Shown here piece after piece: positions 1 to 12,490 of a stretch of 64,000 nucleotides of DNA; within the stretch, counting starts at the first letter, position 1; each line of letters begins with the position of its first letter. This DNA is from Anaeramoeba flamelloides (lineage: Eukaryota > Metamonada > Anaeramoebidae): positions 5,573,501-5,637,500 of the forward strand of contig JANTQA010000008.1 of assembly GCA_027625915.1 (NCBI GenBank), written 5' to 3'. The translations under genes and the position numbers were made by a program. Below the pieces are notes generated by a model, which made no database searches, was not told the DNA's origin, and was given only the letters and a program-made list of their open reading frames with translations.

Positions 1-236
1 TTCAAAATTATCTCTTTATTAGATTAAATTTTTTCAGTAATTAATTCTTAACAATAAATCCAAAACTTTTGAAAACTAAATTAAGTTTCAAATACTTGTA
101 ATGAATGTGCCTAGTCTCTATAATTGGCCTAGATACCCTTTGAATTAGGAGACACAATTTTAGTCGATTCAAAATTATCTCTTTATTAGATTAAATTTTT
201 TCAGTAATTAATTCTTAACAATAAATCCAAAACTTT
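1..236. repeat. 69-bp direct repeat pair
   Basis: Positions 1-69 and 168-236 carry the same 69 bases with no difference that I can see, starting TTCAAAATTATCTC and ending CCAAAACTTT. The copies are 167 bases apart and separated by unrelated DNA. They lie upstream of the first visible OLA1 exon and so are probably intronic. The identity suggests a recent local duplication. No coding frame is visible here, and 237-865 otherwise holds only A/T-rich sequence and one dispersed repeat. Confidence 0.75.
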
Positions 237-594
237 AAAAATTAAGACATCATTTTTTACACTTGTTTTCCAAGAATTACAACCTATTTAGAAATTAGAA
301 AATACTATTTTTAAAAAAAATATTTCTTTAATAGTGTTTATAAAAATTAAAAAGTAATTTATCTCGAGTATAATTATCTCCTTTGATAATGATTTAGTTT
401 AATTTTTATTTGAAAAAAAATTTATATTTTTCAAAAAAAGTGTTAAAAAATTTGAAACAACGGTTCTCAAATAATTCCTTAACAAAAATTATTGGAAAAT
501 AGTTTTCTTCGGAATAAATTAAAGAAATAAATCTTAATGAACCAATTTCAAACCAATAAACAGCTCGAAATTATTCTCATTAATAAATAATCCT

Positions 595-702
595 GAAACC
601 ATAGCTTTTACACTTAAATTTCTAAAAGGGAATTTAAGTCTAATGTCAATTAGAGTGTAATTTACACTTCTTCAATCAGAAAAAAAAAAAAAAAAAAAAA
701 AT
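595..702 (+). repeat. A-tailed short dispersed repeat (copy 1)
   Basis: This copy starts near TTTTACACTTAAATTTC, runs through AAAGGGAA and a second TTTACACTTCTTC, and ends in a run of more than 20 A. Related copies lie at about 22150-22258 (also A-tailed) and 40095-40200 (ending in an A/C-rich tract). The A tail suggests a SINE-like retroposon. I see no RNA polymerase III promoter boxes, so that class is an inference. Confidence 0.5.
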
Positions 703-865
703 TAATATTTTTAAAAAATGTTTAAAAATTTGGAATTAGTATTAATTAAAATATAAATTTTTTGAAAAAAACAAAAAAAAAACCAAAAAACAATCTTGAA
801 TAAATTAATAAATTCAACATTTTGATTTTTCTAATTTATTTTATTATTTTATTATCTTATTATAG

Positions 866-2302
866 GACATGCTTCTTAAATTTAAAAAACATTTATGTGA
901 AAGTCAATTACCAATACGTCTAGGTGAATGGACGTCCAAAGAAATTCTTTTATTAAATGAATTACATTTATTAACATCAAAACCTGTAGTTTATTTAGTT
1001 AACATTTCTGCAAAAGATTTTAAGAGAAAGGGAAATAAATGGCTAAGAGCAATTATGCAATACATCAAAGAACGAACCAATGAACCAATTATTCCATTTT
1101 GTCCTATTTTAGAAGAACAATTCATTGACTCAACTGAAGAAGAAAAGAAAAATGCCGAATTTACTTCAGTGCTTCCTAAAATCATATCAACCGGTTTTAA
1201 AAGATTAGATTTAGTTACCTTTTATACTTGCCATAATTCAATTTTAACTTCTCACAAAATTCGTGTAAGTGTTTATTTTTTTTTTTTTTTTTTATTATTT
1301 TATTAATTTATTTATAAAACTTGTTTTATTTAATTTATTTTAATCCAGATTATATTTTAACTTTTAATTCTGTTCTTTGAAAACAAATTCCAGTTAAAAT
1401 ACCTTTCACATGATCTTTTACCAAAAAAACAAGATTTTTAAAACTATTTTAACGGAACGAAAAAAAAAAAACAAAACTGAAATGAAATTCAAAAATACAA
1501 AACCTAAAATTATTAAAAAGAAAAAAATCTATTTTAAATAAAGATTTTAATTTTTTAAATTTTTTCAAGAAAGTTTAAAAATGTAGTAATATTCATCAAA
1601 ATTCTAGATGATTGAAAAAATGCCATGAAAATGTCACCAAAAGAACCATCAATCGGAATTCCACTACTGTTGACTACAAGGAAAAAATAAAATTGAAAAT
1701 TTTCTTAAAAAAAAATCTTTTTGTTTTTTGCAAAAATGAACAAATTTTTTTACAAGAACTTGTAAATAAAAAAAAACTGAAAAAATTAAAAGTTAAAACA
1801 CTTTTAATTTGATAAATTTTTTGAAAAAAGAATATAATATCCCAAGATTAAAGTGGTTATAACTCTACATCTAAAAATAAAAGATCTTTGTTGTTTAATT
1901 TAATATAACACCTTACAACCATTACCAATTATTACAAAACGAAACTTTAAAAATAATTTTTTTTTTTTTTTTAATTGTAATTATAACTTTACAAATTTAT
2001 TGCTTATGATAAATATTAACAATTTATTTCTTCAAATAATATTTTAATAATAATCTTCAAAATCACTTTTATAGAGAGGAACAACTGCAAAAAAGGCTGC
2101 GGGATGTGTTCATACAGATATGGAAGCAGGTTTTCAAAGTTGCGAGGTCTTAAAAATTGCTGATCTAGAGGAATGTGGAACCCCTCAAAAAGCAAAGAAT
2201 CTCGGTAAAATTAGACAACAAGGAAGAAATTATATTGTTGAAGAAGGTGATATTGTTACTGTAAAATTCAATATATCTGGCAAATCAAAAAAGAAAAAAT
2301 AA
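866..2302 (+). CDS. OLA1: Obg-like ATPase 1 (OLA1/YchF family), C-terminal part
   Basis: OLA1 is a ribosome-associated P-loop NTPase of the TRAFAC class. Two exons are visible, 866-1264 and 2075-2302, joined by an 810-base phase-0 intron (GTAAGTG...TATAG). The first reads LTSKPVVYLVNISAKDF, then LPKIISTGFKRLDLVTFYT. The second gives the TGS-domain end, with HTDMEAGF and KIRQQGRNYIVEEGDI. These match the conserved C-terminal third of eukaryotic OLA1, including the RGT junction across the splice. The acceptor TATAG at 861-865 opens the first visible exon. The G1-G4 GTPase motifs are absent and must lie in exons left of the window or in unseen exons. The protein ends KSKKKK followed by TAA. No frame damage is visible. 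Confidence 0.93.
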
Positions 2303-5300
2303 AAAAAAAACTTCCGATCTCTTCACCATTTTTTAAAAAAAGAAGAAAATATATTTATTTCTCTACATTAATTTCGAACAACAAATTAGTCATTTTTTTA
2401 ATTCACAAATTCATTCATTTTTTATTACTTTTATTATTTTTCACAATTTAATATATATTTATTCTTAATCAAAAATTTTTCAAGCAATTTACTTCAAAAT
2501 AAAATCGAATAATTTCCAAAAATTGAAGGGATAAAAATTAAGATCCATCATTTTATCATTTCAAAATTTTTTTTTTTTACTTTTTTTCCGTTTTACTTTT
2601 ATTTTTTTTTTTTTGATTATTTGATCAATTAAAATTATTAAGGGACTAGTAACTCTTATTTATTTTTTTTTTTCCTAAAGGTAATAGAGTAATTATTTTC
2701 ACAAGGATAAGATTAAACCCTTATAAAGCAACTTCATTTATCAACTTTAGAGAAATGAGTTCGCATTTATAATAGAATTCATTTTTCCAATGAAATTTTC
2801 AAGCAAAAGATCTAATCCTTTTTTGAAGTGGGACTTTTGGATTAAAATTAAAAGAAAAATTTGCCAAAAATTTTTCTTTTGATGAAATCTCACTTTTATT
2901 CATTTATGAGACTGTTTGTATTAACAAATAACATTAAACTTTTATCTTATTTTAAAAATACATGAAAAATAAATCAAAAAGTGAAGCCTTGTATATCTAC
3001 AAAAATTGTTATCAGTTATTTTATTTTCAAATATTTATTGAATTTCTTGCAATTTAAAATATTAGGTAATATTCTTTTTCACATATTAAGAGTATAAAGA
3101 ACTACATGATATAATTATTGAAATAATTTATTTGATGTGGATTCTTTTTTTTTTATTTTTATTTATTGGAATTATTTATTTTATATTCTGATTTTTAAAT
3201 ATTAATTAGGAGAATTAAGATATTATAAGATATTTCAAAATAAATTGACCTAAAATTTTTAGGAATAACTGATAACAATTATAAGTTAAGGTTTTCAAAT
3301 ATTTATTTGACTCATTTTTCTGAGTTTATTTTTTTTAAAAAATCAAATTGTAAATTTATCTTGATTATTTGTATTAAAATAGAATCCAAAACACCAAATT
3401 AACTAAACTTTAACATTTTCGATTTTTTCAAATTTGAGATAGAACTATATAAATTTAATATTAACATTTTTTTACTTTATTTTATTACTATGATTACCGT
3501 TTACATGAATTGATTTTAAGATTTGCAAAAAAACAAGTAAATTCAATTTGAGTAATTTGAATTATAAATATTATTAGAGAACAGCTAAAAGATAGGAAAA
3601 ATGAGCTTTATCATCATAATTAATATTGATTTGTCATTTTTTTTTTTCATTTAAAAAAAAAGAAAAATTTCAGATGTATCAAGTTAAAATAGGTTTAGTT
3701 ATTTTTAAATAGAGAATAAAAAATATATCAAAAATAAAAAAACAAATAGATATTATTTTTTGAAGAAAAACATGCAAAATTTTCTAATAACGCTAAACCA
3801 GGGAAAAAGAGATCTTTTAAACTTTTTTATGATTTTCTAAAAATTAATCTAAAATTAAAATTTTAACAAAAAAACCAAACTTAGTTAGATATAATCCAAT
3901 GGATACATAAAGTGTAATACAATATAATTTATTTATATGAATAACCCAAAAATTTAGTCTTAAAACAATATCTAATATTATTAAAAAATGAACTTGAAAT
4001 TTATGGTAAAAATAATTGGATGTAATTTAGGGAAATTTTATTTTTTTTGATTTCCATTTTTTTTTTTTTTTTAGATTATTAAAGGGTTATATTAAAACAA
4101 GGAGATTATTTATGTTAAATTAATTTCATATTGAAGGTAAATCATATTAGTAATCGATGATTCAAATACCACTAAATATACTGCTGAGTAAAATAATCCT
4201 ATTCGTTAATCTAATAAGTTCAAAATGATGCATTTATTTGTAAATAATTTTATAATTTTTGAAAAAACTCTACATTTCTTTACAAATATAAAGGTTTGAT
4301 AAACCAATCTTAAGACTTCAAAATATTTTTCTTAAATCGGTATCAAAATGCTAATTTGAAGTTAAAAGATTCGATTTTTATATAAAAATTAAATAATCAG
4401 CTCTAATATTATTTTTATACATATTTTAAGTTCTTGAAATAATATTGATGATAATAATCTTTATCAAAATGAGACAAAAATTAGCAATCTTGTGGGTTTA
4501 GTGTGAATAATTATTAAGTTTATTTAGAAATTAAAAAAATAATTTCTTTTGAAATTTTGGAATATTGATAATGAATTTAAGATATGAAATTATTTTGATT
4601 ATTTTTTTCGATATGGACAAGTAATTATAAAAATATTTCAAAAATGATCCAAAATTTTTAATAGTGATCATTTGTAAAAAATCTAATAATTATTTTTCAA
4701 TAAAATTTTAGAATAGATATTTTTTGAGTCATGGAAAATGGGCATATTTTACTTTAACTATTTCAAATTCTAAAATACTTTAATTATCGAGAAATCTCAA
4801 GTAATTTTAAAACCTTAACAACGTTTACTTTTCTAGAGAAGTACAATAACCCAAAATTTACAGAAAAATTTGCTTAACAAGAATTTTTTTTTCAACTGGA
4901 GTAATACCCTAATTTAATAATTCAATCTAAAAAAAAAAAAAAAAAAAATTAACTTGGTTGATGTTTGATTATTCCTTGCAAACTTGTTTAGACTAGTCTT
5001 TCAAAATAAAAAGTCTGTTTATTTTTTTCTAAAAGATATAAACCTTAAAAATATAAGAACCAGCAATACACAATCAGTAAATCTGAGACTTGGTTTTAAA
5101 GTTCGACTACGAAAAGGGAAAATAGTACAAATAATATATGGATAAAATTTAAAAATTCATCTCAAAATAGAGTTACAATTTTTGAGAAAATTTTTGACCA
5201 AATAATAAAAAATAAATTTAAAAACCATATAAAATATACAAATACTTCTCCAATTACCTTTCTTATTTAAAATTTACTTAACATATAAAAACTTTAACAT

Positions 5301-6667
5301 TTTAAATTGATTTTACTTAAAGTCTATTATTGGATCCTAGATTAAATATTCTTCGGAAAAAGAAGAAGATAAAAAAGTGTTTCATTATGAAATCAAGCTT
5401 TTCATTTTTCTCAGGCACGGCTTTTTTTGAACCACTACAATTAATTTACCCACTTATTTAATTTGTACACCTGCAACTATGAAATCCTGATATTAATATT
5501 TCAAGACCAAACTAAATAACTTAATTACTTCTTTCTACCACCACAAGAATTGTATAACCCATATAAATAATTTCAAAACTTTTTGGAACTTTCACGTGCC
5601 AGTCTGTAAGATTTTAGTCTCTTATATTCTTTCAATTTTATTCAAATTTCAAATACCTTATACCAATTTTTATCGACAAAAAAAAGTAAAAAAAAAATAA
5701 TTAACAAAAGATAAACGATGATAAATTTAAATGATGATAGAAAACGAAAAAAAAAGGCATTATATTGAAAAAAATGCCTTACATGATAATAATCCCTGAC
5801 ATTATTTTTATTTATTATTATTAGGTAAATTGTTATTTATTTTCTTTTATTTAAAATTAAACCCTTGATTTTATTTGGGAATCAAATTTGTAAAAATAAA
5901 ACTCATTACTTATTAGAATTATGATTAAATAAATAACACTTTTACAAAACAATCAATCAATCAATCAAAGACTTTAATAAAAATTATGATTGCACAAATT
6001 CTTAGAAAAGCTCTATTAAATGCTATTGTTTTTTAAAAGAAGTAGATCTACTTATGGTTTCAAACAATTATTTTGATATTTAAGACATACCCTTACTTTA
6101 ATGAACCTTAGGAAGGTATATTACTTAGTCCAAACAAAATTTGGTTATTTATAAAAAGGATTTTGTGTATAAATAAAAATCATTAGACAACAATTTTACT
6201 AATAACAGCTATTAGTAATCTTGTAGTTGATTATATTTTCATGACCTCTATTTTCTTCAATACTATCCTTGGTTAAAATGTTTCTAAGCCAAAAAAAGGA
6301 TAAAAATAATAATTTTAAAAGATAACATTTTGTAATTTATATAGTCATTTTTTAAAGTTACCCTAAAGAAAATTAGTTGTAAACTTTCAAAAACCTGAAA
6401 CTATTTTTATGAAGAACAAAAGTTCCAAAGTTGTTAAAATTTAAAGTTTATCATCAGAAAAACTTTTTATAATTAAAAGTTGTTGAATTTCCAATCTTTG
6501 TTATCACATTCATAATGTGAAATAATTTCAAAAAAACAAAAGAAATTCTAAATTCAAAAAAGTGACCACTATTTTGTAATATTTTTCTTATGAAATTTTG
6601 AGAATTATTTCATTTTTTACAAATTGTTTTTAATCCCATTTTTCTTTCTTTTACTTTCTGCCTTTTA
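2303..6667. other. Gene-free interval between OLA1 and UVRAG
   Basis: This 4.4 kb holds OLA1 3' flanking DNA, long A/T runs and dispersed repeats. One imperfect inverted pair lies at about 2986-3025 and 3260-3295 (TTGTTATCAGTTATT facing AATAACTGATAACAA). A larger inverted-end repeat is listed separately at 5755-6270. I found no convincing exon on either strand. About 5400-5620 is less AT-rich and contains a CACGTG at 5595-5600, so it might be upstream regulatory DNA, but nothing proves it. Confidence 0.5.
5755..6270. mobile_element. Dispersed element with inverted ends (copy 1)
   Basis: This stretch resembles 39240-39840 over most of its length, including ATCTACTTATG, TTTAATGAAC and GGTTATTTATAAAAAGGAT. 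In the second copy the outer ends are inverted repeats: CAGGGATTATTTTCATACC at the right end faces AATACCTGACATG at the left. Here the left end reads GCCTTACATGATAATAATC. No coding frame is seen. It is probably a non-autonomous DNA transposon. Boundaries are approximate. Confidence 0.5.
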
Positions 6668-9600
6668 ATGAAGCCCAGTTTAATTGATCCACTCAAAACT
6701 ATTTCAACCTTAAACCTATTTTTGGGTCGTAACCTCCTCAAAACTAAAGAATACCAACTTAACTCATTATTACATTTTACAATTCACGAAAGTAATTGAT
6801 TAATCTTGTTTGATCCTGCTGTTTGGAAATTTATTTCTTGTTTTTTTTTTTTTTTCTTTTTTTTTTAAATTTTTCTCTCATTTTAAACAAAAAGACTTGA
6901 ATGAAGAAAACCAATCAAACCAAAATTTAGTCTACATTAGTGAAAAGATCTTAAATTCACCTGTATGATTTCTTTCCTTTTTAATTTACCCTTTTTTAAG
7001 ACTTCAAGGCTGTATTTTTTTTTTTTTTTTTAAAATTAATTTAATTGTTCTGAAAAGAACCCAGTATGGGCACCAATTTGGATTCCTTCAAATGGCAAAC
7101 AAGCAATAAAAAAAGTAAAATTCACGGTTTATTGTAACGAAATAGAAATCTATTCCCAAACAATTGATTTTGAATCTCTTGAACTATTATGCTTTTCAGT
7201 AAAAAATCTCTTTTTCTTTTTTTTTTATTTTATTATTTTCTCCTTAAAACAAAACGAAATGAACTTAAAACAATTCTTTTTTTTTTGTAAACGATAATTA
7301 TAATAGTTTCGACAAATTAAAAGTGAATTCCCAACAGACACTTTTGTGTTCAAATTTAAAAAAGGATTTTATACAAGCTCAAATGTTGTAAAAAATATGG
7401 TTTGTTGATTCTTCATCTTTTGTTCTTCAACACAAACAAAGCATATAAACAAAAAAACCTTTTCAAAAAACAAACAAATAAAACACTACCAAAAAACATA
7501 CCATTTCTATTTACATAATTACTGATAAATTTAAAACCAATTAGACACTTTTTTTCGCACCACTTAGTGTCATTTCCCGATTAATCAATGAAAAAATTTT
7601 GTTTCAAATTCTCCATGATTTATTCAACCAAACATTCTCTAAAAAGGAAATTTTATTATAAAGCAGAAAGATCTCAAAAATAGTACAAATTTTACTCAAT
7701 CTTTTGTAATTGCTGTAAATTTCCAAACTAAAAAAATTTACCTTTTATTCCACGAGTTTTAACTACACACGTGTAAAAATCGATGGCTTCATTTTTAAAA
7801 GTTTTTTTTGATAAATTTGTTACTTTTTTCATTAACGGTAATACCTTTCCAGTTACGTTTACAAGAAAGAGACCACTTGCCAAAAAAACTGCGGTTTCTA
7901 ATCCTGAAAAATTCAATTTAATAATAACATAAAAATGTTTGAGGAAGAAACAGAAATTGGAAAATCATAAATAATTCTCAGAAATCAAAAAACAAACAAA
8001 CCCAAACATTTTTATTCTTTCTATTAAATTGAATTTGTTTTGTCCTTAAAAACCGCAGTTTTTTTGACAAGTGGTCTCTTTCTTGTAAACGTAACTGGAA
8101 AGGTATCACCGTTAATGAAAAAAGTAACAAATTTATCAAAAAAAACTTTTAAAAATGAAGCCATCGATTTTTACACGTGTGTAGTTAAACTCGTGGAATA
8201 AAAGGTAAATTTTTTTAGTTTGGAAATTTACAGCAATTACAAAAGATTGAGTAAAATTTGTACTATTTTTGAGATCTTTTTGTTTTTTTCAATTCCTTTT
8301 TAGAGAATGTTTGGTTGAATAAATCATGGAGAATTTGAAACAACAATTTTTCATTGATTAATCGGAAATGACACTAAGTGGTGCGAAAAAAAGTGTCTCA
8401 TTGGTTTTAAATTTATCAGTGCTCTAGTTTCCTTTCTCTTAAAAAAATAATTTACAAAAACAAAAAACACAAAAACCCTTTTAACAATACAAAATATCAT
8501 AAGCAAATAAAGCCAGAATATAAATTAAGAAAAAAAAGAATTAATAGAATCAGCCAATCGAACCCAATTCACAAAACACAAAGTATCGATCAGCTATTAA
8601 ATGTCTTTAAAGGGATTCGATATTTGGAAAGGATCAAATCTGACAACCAATCGTCGGTTGATGAGATAGGAAAAAAGATGGAAGGGAAACAAGAAATCGT
8701 GGAGAAGATTCAGGAATTTTATGAAAAAAGGACAAGATTAAAAAAGCTAAGAGCAATTTTGGAGTTTAAAAGAAAAGTTGTCTCGGAAAAAAGGCAAGAA
8801 TTGAAAAAGCGCAAAGACCCATTAATACCAAAGACTAGAAAGCTCGTTGAAAATATCCAAGAATTAAAAGAAAGGAAGAATGAATTACAAAACCAAGAAA
8901 AGGAAATGGAGCATGTATGGAAAAAAAGAAATCGAATTATGGCATGCATTGTCGCTCGAAAAGAAAATATGTTGAGAGATCTAAGAATGATTTTCCCGAT
9001 TAAAGAACAAAAGGATAGTCGTATTTTAACAATCTCTGGAATACCTCTACCAATTACAGATTTTGAAAAATATGACCCTGAAATGATCGCAAGTGCCTTT
9101 GGCTATGTTGCTCATTTGTTAAATATGCTATCGAAATATTTAGAGGTTTGCTTTATCTTTTTTTGACTTTTTAAATTTTATTTTATTATAAAGTTTATTT
9201 TTCCATATAAAGGATACTATAGTCACTGCTTTTAAATAAGTAAACACTTTGTCTTTTTTTTTTTTTTTTTTTTTTGGACAAATGAACCTTAAGAAATCAA
9301 TACTCTCGAAAGAAACCAAAATTCAAACAATCAAATTATTTGTCCAATGATCAAAGAATTTTTCATTTTTTTAGTATGATTTTACAATACGGCAGCATAT
9401 CCTAAAATCAACACTAAATGAATTGGGAAAAATTCTAGATGAGATCAACTTTAGTATAAACTATATAAACCCCATTCCAAAAATTTGGAAACACCCAAAA
9501 TCAAAAATAGGTAAAAAAATCTCAATTTATTGGATTTTTCCAATCGTAAGATAACATTGCATTTAAGGTTGCATAGTATTTATATTTTCATAAAAAAATC

Positions 9601-12490
9601 ATATTCATCCAAAAAAAAAGAAAAAAAATATAAACGTTGTGGAAAAAAAGTGAAAAACGTTTTTTAATTGGGAACATTACTGAAAATGAAAAGTAAAATC
9701 AATAAAAAGAAGAAACCAATTAACTTCAAATAATAACCCATTATATTATTTTCAATCAACCCAACAAATACAATTTAAATCTACTTGATTTATCGAAATT
9801 GTTGGTGTGGTTTTGGAGATCTCAAAAATAGTCAATTATTTGAACAAATTTTTAATAATTGATCAATCAAAGAAAAACCCATACTAAAAGATTGTATTAA
9901 AAAAACTGTTATTGTAGCGAATACTTTATTTTGTCTTTATTTATTTATTTATTCTTTTTTTCATTGATCTTACTTTGAATTTTCAGTAATGTTCCCAATT
10001 AAAAACCATGTTTCACTTTTTTTCCACAACGGTAAAACCAAAAAAATCAAAATCAGTGTGTCTAAAAGGATTAAACGAGCGGAGCAAAAAATTTGTATTG
10101 GCAAATTTGTTGAAATTTCACCAACAATTGTTGACCAATCAAATGATAAGATATCATCAACTAATTTTATGTTATTTTTCGATTTATCAAACTCAAATAG
10201 AACTTTTTATCAACCATCAAAAACAATTCCAGATCTAACGAAACAAATTAACGTAACTGGAAAAAAGGAAATGATAACAAAAATAAAAAGACAAAAAATG
10301 AAAATAGTTTTGTAAAATCAAAATTATTTCCAAATTGAATGAATTGTGTGGTATTGTCATTCTTTCAACGGTTTTAACTGTGTCCATTTTTTTGGAATTT
10401 AGTTTATCTTGAATCAAACACATCAAAATGGTAAAAGATAATCCAGTCCATCAAAATATATTTTGTTCTAAATAAAATAGCTCTTTATTTTATTTTAAAT
10501 ACAAACTTTTAATTTTAACAAAATATTTTTTAGATAAATACAGAATAAGAAAGAGACAAGATCGCTAAAAAGTTGAAGGTCTTACTGTAGTTATTGTGTA
10601 AATATTTTGAGAAATCATCGATTTATTAGGCAAAGTTTGAAAAATTTTGGATCTTTTTATTTTTAATTCTAATCAAGTCAAATAGCAATTATTTTACCAA
10701 TAAAATCAACTTGAAAAATGATATATAAAGTTATTTTAAAAGAGTCAACTTATTTTTTTGTGTCTTTTTTTGACTATAATAAAACCCAAAAGATCGCTCG
10801 TCTCAACTATTTCGAAGATTTTGAAAAAATATTTTGGTTCAATTAACCAAATTGTGTCTTTTAAAAAAATTCAGCATTTTTTATTTTTTCTAATTTTCAG
10901 TAAACAACACTGAAAATAATAGCTTTTATGATTTTTTCATTTTGCATAAATTCAAATTTGTTTTGTTTTTTCTGAAGAGAACCAATAATCACTCTGCTAT
11001 CAGTCTAGATTACAGAAGGGTCATTGTACTCCACTAATTGTTCATTTGGTAGACAGAAAATCCAAATCTAATAATAGAAAATCATGGTAACAAATATTTT
11101 TCTAAAAAATATACCCCCCCCCCCCACGCTCACAGTTAAAACCATTTACAAATTATTAAATGAAATTTATTGTTATTGTCGAGAAATTTTTCATCAAAGC
11201 ACTTATGGTTAGAAAACTTAAGGTAATAAAGAAAAAAAATTAACAAAAATTGAAAATAAAAATTACTTAAAATAGTAAAAAAAAATATAAATTCGGGTAC
11301 CTAGTTCCCTGCTCTTAGAGGTAGTGTCTAGGCTTTTTTTATTAAATTTAAAAGAATTGAATAAAATTAGAGATTTTACTTGATTTTTTTAAATTTATTA
11401 AAAACTAATGATAGAGGAATACCAATTATTAATCACCGATTGTAGAATTTTTATTTATGATATAATATTTCTATCGGGTTTTGTCCCTCCTCTGAACCCA
11501 GGAAAGTGTCGTCGAGTAACGTCAAGTGCCGTAGATTGCCTAAAACGACCGATTAAACTTTTTTTCAAGGCTCTAATATAATAAAATTTTTAATGGTTTT
11601 CATTCTCATTCCCAAAATTGCCAATAGTGAATATATTATTTCTTTTTAGAACAACTATCTAGAATAGCTTTATTAATTTTTATTATTACATATTTTTAAT
11701 ATCACATTAAAAAAAAAAACATAAATTCTTTTTCTAATAATAGACACCGCTTAGATACCCAGTAAATCCGAGGGGATCACGTTCTACAATACGTGATGAA
11801 GTTACAAATTTAAACAATCCAGAGTAAGTTAAAAATACTTTATTGATTTTGAAAAAAACAATCAATTTATTAATTTTTGATTATATAAAATAAATATTAA
11901 TCTGTATTTGTATTTTTTAAACAATTAGATTTCCATTATATTTAAAAAATGTTCAAAATGAACGTTTTCAAGTTGCAGTATTAATGATTAATAAAAATAT
12001 TCAACAAGTAATAATTTTTATTTATTTTTTTCATTTTTTTCATTTTTTTTTTTTTTTGATAAAATCACAAAAATTAAATAATTCATAAAAACCATTTTCT
12101 AATTATAATTTAAAGATTTTAAATTCAAGACACTTGAATATTATTTCAAAAAAGCATACTCTAGCAAATTTGTTAACATTTTTCAATGCTGGAACGTAAG
12201 AATATTTCTTTTTTCTTTTTCTATTCTTCTTATCTCTCTTTAAATGGACAATTATATTAAAAATTCTAATTATATATTAAATTTTAATAATACTTTTCTA
12301 TAGTCAACCAAAGAGAAAAACTATATCGATCAAAAATAATTCAAAAATAAATACAAGTATACAAAACACAAATAAACCAAAGCAAAAAAATCAAAAAAAA
12401 AAAGAAAAAAGTGACTTAATAAATGAAAAAGGGGGCAACTCACTTCTAATTAATGAAAAGAGGTTATCATTGAATCAACAAAAAGATTAA
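6668..12490 (+). CDS. UVRAG: UVRAG/Vps38-like subunit of the Vps34 complex
   Basis: UVRAG/Vps38 partners Beclin-1 in the class III PI3-kinase (Vps34) complex II on endosomes. Nine exons fit exactly in phase: 6668-6791, 6895-6962, 7058-7198, 7307-7399, 8594-9145, 11744-11823, 11929-12007, 12116-12195 and 12304-12490. The model is 467 residues, shorter than human UVRAG, whose long tail is missing. Order: N-terminal C2-like domain (about 15-140, with SPNPVWAPIWIP and DTFVFKFKKGFY), a charged coiled coil (about 160-250), then the conserved domain with LRMIFPI, GYVAHLLNMLS, TPLRYPVNPRGSRSTIRDE, FPLYL and VLMINKNIQQ. The tail is basic and rich in Q, N and K. ATG at 6668 opens the C2 exon; this start fits, but an earlier exon cannot be excluded. 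The exon 4/5 junction is the least certain. Two introns (7400-8593 and 9146-11743) are bloated by repeats. Confidence 0.9.
7521..8420. mobile_element. Long foldback (palindromic) element in UVRAG intron 4
   Basis: The left arm 7521-7897 is the reverse complement of 8050-8420, with few mismatches and one less-matched patch (about 7640-7665 against 8275-8300). The spacer is about 150 bases. The outer ends read ACTGATAAATTTAAAACC and its complement. An open frame on the minus strand in the left arm (7728-7916) is mirrored by the right arm and has no recognisable product. This is probably a non-autonomous foldback DNA element. If left in the pre-mRNA it could form a hairpin of about 370 bp. Confidence 0.85.
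9635..10031. mobile_element. MITE with about 50-bp terminal inverted repeats (family M1, copy 1)
   Basis: The left end CGTTGTGGAAAAAAAGTGAAA at 9635 is mirrored at the right end up to 10031. The arms continue inward with AATTGGGAACATTACTGAAA and its complement AGTAATGTTCCCAATT near 9985-10000. The interior is A/T-rich and non-coding. A second member with the same inner arm motif is at 45491-45941. It lies within UVRAG intron 5. Confidence 0.75.
10040..10420 (+). repeat. Dispersed repeat family R1, copy 1
   Basis: This segment, starting next to the MITE and inside UVRAG intron 5, resembles 31820-32180 (+), 42545-42850 (+) and, inverted, 25430-25790. Shared landmarks are CCATCAACTAATTTTAT-like and TTTCAACTGTTTAAACTGTG-like stretches. 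An open frame of 108 codons from 9989 crosses the MITE end into this repeat, so it is chance and not a gene. The copies differ at many sites, which suggests an old family. Confidence 0.6.
11300..11560. repeat. Hairpin-array family, short copy
   Basis: The segment contains GTGTCTAGGC, then a self-complementary A/T stretch around TTTAAAAGAATTGAATAAAA. Farther on is the GC-richer module CTATCGGGTTTTGTCCC...GTGTCGTCGAGTAACGTC. The same module recurs at 61826-61890, and inverted at about 21775-21815. It is part of the family described at 21100-21830. It lies within UVRAG intron 5, between 9146 and 11743. Confidence 0.55.

Noticed and set aside
1612-1812. 66-codon plus-strand frame between OLA1 exons
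   Set aside because: It lies in the OLA1 intron and is Lys-rich from A runs. The start is not ATG-supported in a gene context.
7728-7916. 62-codon minus-strand frame that looks somewhat protein-like
   Set aside because: It lies entirely in the left arm of the foldback element and is mirrored in the right arm. No family is recognised.
9989-10315. 108-codon plus-strand open frame in a UVRAG intron
   Set aside because: It starts inside a MITE arm and runs into a dispersed repeat whose other copies (25430, 31820, 42545) do not keep the frame.
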